Assembly (NCBI RefSeq): GCF_015351235.1
Contig: NZ_JADKSJ010000001.1
Location: 2,474,971-2,538,970 of the forward strand
Origin: Plantibacter sp. VKM Ac-2880
Lineage (GTDB): Bacteria; Actinomycetota; Actinomycetes; Actinomycetales; Microbacteriaceae
Reading direction: 5' to 3'
Length of the DNA: 64,000 bases
Program-made: the position numbers and the translations under genes
Shown: piece after piece, positions 63,883 through 64,000 of the stretch
Numbering within the stretch: the stretch's first letter is position 1
How the letters are laid out: each line of letters begins with the position of its first letter
The notes under the pieces: model-generated
Seen by the model: the letters and a program-made list of their open reading frames with translations, nothing else
The model's database searches: none
What the model was told of the DNA's origin: nothing

Positions 63883-64000
63883 CGGCCGGCGTCTCCTCTG
63901 GTAGGTCGTCCTGAACCTCAGCATCAGCATCAGCATCAGCATCAGCATCAGCATCAGCATCAGCATCAGCATCAGCATCAGCATCAGCATCAGCATCAGC
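63854..64000 (-). CDS. C-terminal end of an unidentified protein with an (Ala-Asp)n tail (partial)
   Basis: The last 48 residues of a gene that continues beyond the window. The frame opens at the edge with 13 Ala-Asp pairs encoded by GCTGAT repeats, then AEVQDDLPEETPADEPAADE, then KA and TAA. Strongly acidic, probably disordered. It overlaps or just precedes the HAD hydrolase start. Identity cannot be determined. Confidence 0.65.
   Translation of the reverse strand, partial: ADADADADADADADADADADADADADAEVQDDLPEETPADEPAADEKA
63921..64000. repeat. Hexanucleotide tandem repeat (GCATCA)n / (TGATGC)n
   Basis: About 13 uninterrupted copies of a 6-bp unit reach the right window edge and may continue. 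In the minus-strand gene frame the unit codes for Ala-Asp. Because the unit is a multiple of three, slippage changes tail length without shifting frame. Confidence 0.9.

Noticed and set aside
63921..64000. Short tandem repeat array taken for a CRISPR array
   Set aside because: The unit is 6 bp with no spacers and lies in frame in a coding end; it is a simple sequence repeat.

Overview
The window is high-GC actinobacterial chromosomal DNA. The right-hand block, read on the minus strand (HAD hydrolase, a 52-aa gene, tlyA, nadK, recN, pyrG, Nudix, xerD, parA, scpA, scpB, rluB, tyrA, cmk, der), is a gene order typical of Microbacteriaceae-type Actinobacteria. GTG starts and 4-nt start/stop overlaps are frequent. 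Genus cannot be decided from sequence alone.

Layout. 1-2.2 kb: end of a DUF1206 membrane protein and a DEAD-box RNA helicase. 2.2-4.9 kb: a response regulator, histidine kinase and PepSY protein in one minus-strand operon, with matching direct repeats before the regulator and before the PepSY gene. 5-10.1 kb: an AraC-type regulator and a complete iron-siderophore ABC importer behind an IdeR/DtxR-like box. 10.1-12.8 kb: small hypothetical, AhpD-like, CGNR zinc-finger and GAF-histidine kinase genes.

12.9-33.1 kb: a large catabolic locus, almost entirely on the minus strand. It has a six-gene overlapping operon (HMG-CoA reductase, HMG-CoA lyase, PaiB-like protein, two YtcJ-type amidohydrolases, an M20 amidohydrolase), an operon with a sarcosine-oxidase-type flavoenzyme, a full peptide ABC importer and a cupin protein, and an operon with a CoA-transferase, an enoyl-CoA hydratase and a GAF/PucR-like regulator. 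A second, related regulator lies divergently from the reductase operon. Together the enzymes can be arranged into a route from an imported acyl-amide, through a CoA thioester, hydration and oxidation to HMG-CoA, and cleavage to acetyl-CoA plus acetoacetate. The best-fitting substrate type is a mevalonyl or anhydromevalonyl conjugate, for example fungal hydroxamate siderophore fragments. This is inference.

33.3-42.3 kb: UbiB/ABC1 kinase-like protein, PadR regulator, SDR, glutathione peroxidase, DHFR-like reductase, flavin amine oxidase, YCII protein, WYL regulator, VOC protein, DoxX and HxlR. 42.6-44.7 kb: a compositionally different (more A/T-rich) three-gene cassette next to tRNA-Pro(GGG). 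Its middle gene carries a winged-helix-like N-terminus and a C-terminal HEPN-type RNSSGH motif, so the cassette is a candidate undescribed defence or toxin system. 45-49 kb: small membrane protein, acyl-CoA ligase, a Nudix-NYN-like fusion and a TetR regulator. 49.1-64 kb: the conserved housekeeping block, ending at the right edge in an in-frame GCTGAT hexanucleotide repeat that encodes an Ala-Asp tail of a gene cut by the window.
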